From Cohnella nanjingensis (GTDB lineage: Bacteria; Bacillota; Bacilli; Paenibacillales; Paenibacillaceae), in the NCBI RefSeq assembly GCF_014212125.1, contig NZ_JACJVP010000006.1:211371-275370 (forward strand): 64,000 bases of DNA, given 5' to 3'. The translations under genes were made by a program, and so were the position numbers. The notes beneath the pieces were generated by a model that did no database searches, had not been told where the DNA came from, and worked only from the letters and a program-made list of their open reading frames with translations. Each line of letters opens with the position of its first letter. Within the stretch, counting starts at the first letter, position 1. Below, piece after piece: positions 63,870-64,000 of the stretch.

Positions 63870-64000
63870 ACCTCCGGGCCTCCGGACCTCCGGACCTCCA
63901 AATCTCCAGACCTCCGGACCTCCGGATCCCCAGATCTCCGGATCACCAGACCACCAGACCTCCGGATCCCCAGATCTCCGGACCTCCGGACCTCCAACGC
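63870..64000. repeat. Short CTCCGGAC-type repeat at the window edge
   Basis: About 130 bases of 8-bp units (CTCCGGAC, CTCCAGAC, CCCCAGAT variants) run to the end of the window and probably continue beyond it. Confidence 0.85.

Overview
The window looks like chromosome from a GC-rich member of the Paenibacillaceae (Paenibacillus or Cohnella type). The evidence is Gram-positive Shine-Dalgarno sites in front of nearly every gene, a pur operon in Bacillus order, ald paired with adeR, yerB and yerC, MdxEFG, Yes-type pectin genes and repeated AraC-type two-component pairs beside ATPase-less sugar importers. This assignment is inferred from gene content. No rRNA, tRNA, prophage, transposase or CRISPR array was seen.

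Layout. 0-4.2 kb: a 23S rRNA uridine methyltransferase (rlmD), a diacylglycerol kinase and a CbiX-like chelatase, with three different repeat blocks between them. 4.4-13 kb: a CUT1 sugar importer (lipoprotein and two permeases) read with a YesN/YesM-type regulator and sensor pair. 13-17.5 kb: yerC, a Gly/Pro-rich basic protein, a DUF1861 protein, and the DUF47-PiT phosphate uptake pair. 17.8-28.1 kb: a rhamnogalacturonan cluster (acetylesterase, sensor, regulator, binding protein, two permeases, GH105 hydrolase), interrupted by a lower-GC DUF3895-like gene on the opposite strand. 28.3-35.5 kb: a DUF559-like nuclease-fold protein with a winged-helix tail, yerB, a GH13 cyclomaltodextrinase or neopullulanase, ald and adeR. 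35.7-44.4 kb: a maltodextrin locus with mdxEFG and a lipoprotein alpha-amylase on one strand, divergent from a LacI regulator and a GH15 glucoamylase, with operator palindromes between them. 45-46 kb: an alpha/beta hydrolase and a 39-residue membrane peptide. 46.5-61.4 kb: purEKBCSQLFMNHD with a PurBox pair, a promoter, a guanine riboswitch and a terminator. 61.7-63.5 kb: pbuG, with its own PurBox pair, promoter, divergent purine riboswitch and terminator.

The genes form three carbohydrate programmes (an unidentified oligosaccharide, rhamnogalacturonan, maltodextrin or starch) and one purine programme. None of the three importers has an ATPase gene here, so a shared MsmX-type ATPase elsewhere is inferred.

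The most unusual content is intergenic. (1) A dyad element of about 188 bp occurs three times, each with four short palindromic units spaced exactly 51, 61 and 51 bp. (2) Four tandem arrays of unrelated sequence share a 51-bp period, three of them with a different palindrome or inverted repeat in each unit. (3) A two-hairpin element occurs at four loci, with changing arms and a conserved loop; a fifth locus has the first hairpin only. (4) Two arrays appear to be tandem copies of the 3' end of the neighbouring gene. These repeats also lie inside the otherwise compact pur operon.
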